Part shown: positions 4,037 through 6,188 of the stretch, one piece after another
How the letters are laid out: every line of letters starts with the position of its first letter
Numbering within the stretch: the first letter of the stretch is position 1
NCBI GenBank assembly: GCA_002690445.1
Contig: NZER01000321.1
Span: 1 to 6,188, forward strand
Source: Candidatus Pacearchaeota archaeon
GTDB taxonomy: Archaea; Nanoarchaeota; Nanoarchaeia; Pacearchaeales; GW2011-AR1
Direction: 5' to 3'
DNA: 6,188 bases
Made by a program: the position numbers and the translations under genes
The notes under the pieces: generated by a model
Told to the model about the DNA's origin: nothing
The model's input: the letters and a program-made list of their open reading frames with translations, nothing else
The model's database searches: none

Positions 4037-6188
4037 AGATACACGAAGATTGCATCAAAACAAGGCAGAGAGGCCACAGGTACTCTCTAGATTCCCTTCT
4101 AATGCCTCTGGGAGCGATGGAGACGTAGTTTATGTCAAAAATGGCACCACTGTAAGCCAAGCGATCAAATCAGGGGGACAGTGGCTGATGATAGGAGAGG
4201 GCTCACCTGTATCTACTAGATCAAAAAGTACCGTTACGCCTCGTACTTTTGTAATTGGGGGTGGAGGAAGTGCAGAAGGAGCTGTTCTTCAGAATGGTTC
4301 AACACCATTTCTTGCGGTACAGCTTGGGATAGAGCCTACATTAGACGATCATCTTGCTACCAAATCTTATGTAGATAGTTCTTCTGCATCTTCTAGCTGG
4401 ACTATGGCAGCAGATAGTGGCAGCAATCAGGTTCTTGCAACTGGTAATACTGGGACGTTCTCAGGTGGTACTGGTGTAGCTACGGTTGCTTCTGCTACAG
4501 ATACATTAACTATTTCTATTGGGCAAGCAGTAGGAACTAGTGATGCAGTTACTTTTGCAACAGTAGATACAGGCCAGGGAGCTAATGAACTATATGATAT
4601 GAATCAGAATGTTCTTACTTCTTCTGCAGTTACTTTTGCAAGCGTGAATACTGGTCAAGGGGCAAATGAGTTATATGACATGAACCAGAATGTATTAGAT
4701 ACATCAGACGTCACTTTTAATTCTTTAGCTACAACAGCAGATATTATTGTAGGTGGAGATGATATTACTTCAGACCCATTTACTTCAGGTTTTACAGGAA
4801 GTGGATGGAAGATAGATAATACTGGTCATGCTGAGTTTTCTAGTGCTTCTATTAGGGGTACTCTTTCAGTTTATGAACTTTTACTGCAACAGTTGAGAGC
4901 TACTAATGGAAGTGTTTTAATCACAGCAGTTGCTAAAGTAGAGAGTATTGATGGTAGTGATATAACATTTGAAGACCCAAGTGATAATGGAGTTTGTCCA
5001 TTCCATACTAATGATATAGTTATGGTTCAACGAGCTAATTTAACTGGGTCTTCTAGTGGAGATAATGGTGGTGGGTCGCTTAATGTTATTAGGAGACTTG
5101 TTAGAAGAGTAACTAGTGTAAGCGGGAGAACAATTACTGTTACTAGAGATGGAGATTTACCTGCTGATACTGGTTCATTTGGAGTAGGTGATGATGTAGT
5201 AAGAATAGGTAATACTACTAATACGAATAGAGATGCTTTGTTATACCTATCAGCAGACGATTCTAAAGCCCCTTATCTAGTTATAAAAGACGGTGTTAAT
5301 AGTTGGGCTAATTTTGGAAGTGCTTCTACAGAGAAAGCAAGACTTGGAAGATTGGATGGTATTACAGATACCGATGCAGGTTTAAGTGGATCTCAATCAA
5401 ATTTATATGGATTGTATTCGGATAGTGTTTATTTAAAAGGTCACATATATGCTAATAGCGGGTCAATAGGTGGCATTAATATGGGGGCTAGTAAACTTTA
5501 TGTAGGAACTGGTACTTATGCAAATGCGAATACTGGATTTTATTTAGATAGTGGTGGAGATTTTTCTTTAAAGGACAAGTTAACATGGGATTCAAGTGCA
5601 GCAACTCTTACTGTAAAAGGTACTTTTATTTTAGAAAACGGTGATAGTGTTGGTGCTGGTGTGACATGGAAAGGCACTTATAATGCTGCAGTAGCTTATG
5701 TGAAAAATGATGGAGTAGCTTATCAGTCAGCTAGTTATTTAGCCACACAATCATCTACAGGTCAAACTCCAAGCTCAAGTTCTAGTTATTGGGATGTGAT
5801 GGCAGACCAAGGGTCAGCTGGTTCAAATGGAAATGACGGTTCAGATGGGACTAACGGGACTAACGGGACTAACGGAAGTGATGGTGCTCCTGGTGCTGAT
5901 GGTACCAATGGTACTAATGGTACTAATGGTACTGATGGTACCAATGGTACTAATGGAGCTGCAGGTGCTCGTGGAAGTCGTCATTATTATTATACAGTAA
6001 CAGGGAATGAGTGGTCTGATAGTGAGGCTAATACTGCAATTTCTGGAGCTGGGGATACAAAGGCTAGTAGAGATACAGTTACTCTATCCAAAGCAAATGT
6101 TTTTTCAACTACTAAATATTGGAATACAGTCCCAGAAACAGATGTATGGACTGAAATTACACAAGTTGTAGATGGTAATTTGGTAGTA
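4029..6188 (+). CDS. Modular tail fibre/receptor-binding protein, 3' end outside window
   Basis: The frame runs 720 codons to the window edge with no stop. It probably starts at TTG 4029, overlapping the hub stop by eight bases; TTG 4050 is an alternative. The first ATG (4188, residue 54) is too late, because residues 31-57 (GDVVYVKNG ... GGQWLMIGEG) already look like a conserved fibre motif. In order: residues 107-117 hold DHLATKSYVDS, a common tail-fibre motif; 124-165 a Gly/Thr-rich stretch beginning SWTMAADSG; 172-223 two copies of a 25-residue segment; about 255-440 a body with GSGWKIDNTGHAEFSSASIRG, cut here at its end, and GDDVVRIGNTTNT, recalling lambda gpJ-type tip proteins; 478-533 a GSIGG module with an LTVKGTF strand; 545-594 a WxGxY module like small chitin-binding domains; 595-651 nineteen collagen triplets; and 652-720 the start of a C-terminal domain ending in DGNLVV, a gpJ-like motif. 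It should be trimeric and bind the cell surface. The receptor is unknown. Confidence 0.8.
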   Translation, partial: MDRDTRRLHQNKAERPQVLSRFPSNASGSDGDVVYVKNGTTVSQAIKSGGQWLMIGEGSPVSTRSKSTVTPRTFVIGGGGSAEGAVLQNGSTPFLAVQLGIEPTLDDHLATKSYVDSSSASSSWTMAADSGSNQVLATGNTGTFSGGTGVATVASATDTLTISIGQAVGTSDAVTFATVDTGQGANELYDMNQNVLTSSAVTFASVNTGQGANELYDMNQNVLDTSDVTFNSLATTADIIVGGDDITSDPFTSGFTGSGWKIDNTGHAEFSSASIRGTLSVYELLLQQLRATNGSVLITAVAKVESIDGSDITFEDPSDNGVCPFHTNDIVMVQRANLTGSSSGDNGGGSLNVIRRLVRRVTSVSGRTITVTRDGDLPADTGSFGVGDDVVRIGNTTNTNRDALLYLSADDSKAPYLVIKDGVNSWANFGSASTEKARLGRLDGITDTDAGLSGSQSNLYGLYSDSVYLKGHIYANSGSIGGINMGASKLYVGTGTYANANTGFYLDSGGDFSLKDKLTWDSSAATLTVKGTFILENGDSVGAGVTWKGTYNAAVAYVKNDGVAYQSASYLATQSSTGQTPSSSSSYWDVMADQGSAGSNGNDGSDGTNGTNGTNGSDGAPGADGTNGTNGTNGTDGTNGTNGAAGARGSRHYYYTVTGNEWSDSEANTAISGAGDTKASRDTVTLSKANVFSTTKYWNTVPETDVWTEITQVVDGNLVV
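4542..4697 (+). repeat. Tandem 25-residue duplication in the tail fibre
   Basis: Positions 4542-4616 and 4623-4697 encode the same 25-residue unit with a period of 81 bases (27 codons). Both copies contain VTFA, NTGQG or DTGQG, and ANELYDMNQNVL. The proteins agree at 22 of 25 positions, while 18 of 75 bases differ. Twelve codons differ only synonymously and three change the residue. A partial third unit (SDVTFNSL) begins near 4704. Confidence 0.85.
5661..5810 (+). other. Chitin-binding-like WxGxY module within the tail fibre
   Basis: Fibre residues 545-594 contain Trp547 in TWKGTYNAAVAY, then DGVAYQSA, Thr/Ser-rich spacing, and SYWDVMADQG with Trp588. Spaced aromatic residues of this kind are seen in small carbohydrate-binding modules (CBM5/12-like), and in phage fibres such modules often precede collagen repeats. 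A role in binding surface sugars is inferred from this pattern, not shown. Confidence 0.55.
5811..5981 (+). repeat. Collagen-like Gly-X-Y repeat in the tail fibre
   Basis: There are nineteen uninterrupted Gly-X-Y triplets at fibre residues 595-651. Eight are GTN and one is GTD; the others include GSN, GSD, GAP and GAR. Such a run should form a rigid trimeric triple helix separating the upstream module from the C-terminal domain. The DNA shows two separately expanded blocks: GGGACTAAC three times exactly (5847-5873), and GGTACYRAT-type units six times (5901-5954). Confidence 0.9.

Noticed and set aside
3838..4077. Minus-strand ORF of 79 codons with hydrophobic stretches
   Set aside because: It overlaps the hub end and fibre start antisense. 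Its hydrophobicity reflects the complement of AT-rich Lys/Asn codons, and no partner gene or signal supports it.
4067..4088. AGAGAG...CTCTCT inverted repeat with a ten-base loop near the fibre start
   Set aside because: It has only six base pairs and no T-run. It lies inside coding sequence, so it is not a credible terminator.
5840..5960. Nine-base periodic repeats that could be read as a CRISPR or iteron array
   Set aside because: The period is three codons, there are no spacers, and the frame stays open as Gly-X-Y triplets. It is a collagen-like coding repeat.

Overview
The window is a stretch of late, virion-building genes from a tailed double-stranded DNA phage or prophage. The DNA is AT-rich and every gene lies on the plus strand. 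Genes are packed end to end: each junction is an ATGA, TAATG or similar overlap, or zero spacing. There is no intergenic gap, no RNA gene, and no terminator or promoter that I can support. The host cannot be named from the sequence. The P22-gp10-like tail protein suggests a short-tailed (podovirus-like) particle, but that is inference.

Layout. Positions 26-181 encode a 51-residue Lys-rich peptide with a short hydrophobic stretch, a possible holin-like partner of the next gene. Positions 182-673 encode a lysozyme/transglycosylase-like muralytic protein. Positions 670-1446 encode a calcineurin-like metallophosphoesterase with every metal-ligand motif present. Positions 1439-1492 could encode a 17-residue, almost purely Lys/Arg/Pro peptide that runs through two A-tracts. 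It overlaps the GTG start of the next gene, so it may be either a real micro-gene or the frameshifted N-terminus of that gene. Positions 1467-2837 and 2837-4036 encode two translationally coupled proteins that together look like one beta-propeller tail hub or nozzle protein divided in two. From 4029 to the end of the window runs a 720-codon open frame of a modular tail fibre or receptor-binding protein. It probably starts at TTG, because the first in-frame ATG lies 53 codons inside conserved-looking sequence.

The fibre reads, in order: an N-terminal Gly/Trp module, an ATK-YVD tail-fibre motif, a duplicated 25-residue segment, a gpJ-like beta-rich body, a chitin-binding-like WxGxY module, 19 uninterrupted collagen Gly-X-Y triplets, and the beginning of a C-terminal module ending in a DGNLVV motif. 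The rest lies outside the window.

Taken together, the genes fit the tip of an infection machine: a cell-wall-degrading enzyme, a tail hub and a receptor-binding fibre, with a phosphoesterase of unknown target among them. Points most worth checking are the A-tract frame junction at 1439-1492, the split hub, the phosphoesterase in a structural operon, and the repeats inside the fibre.
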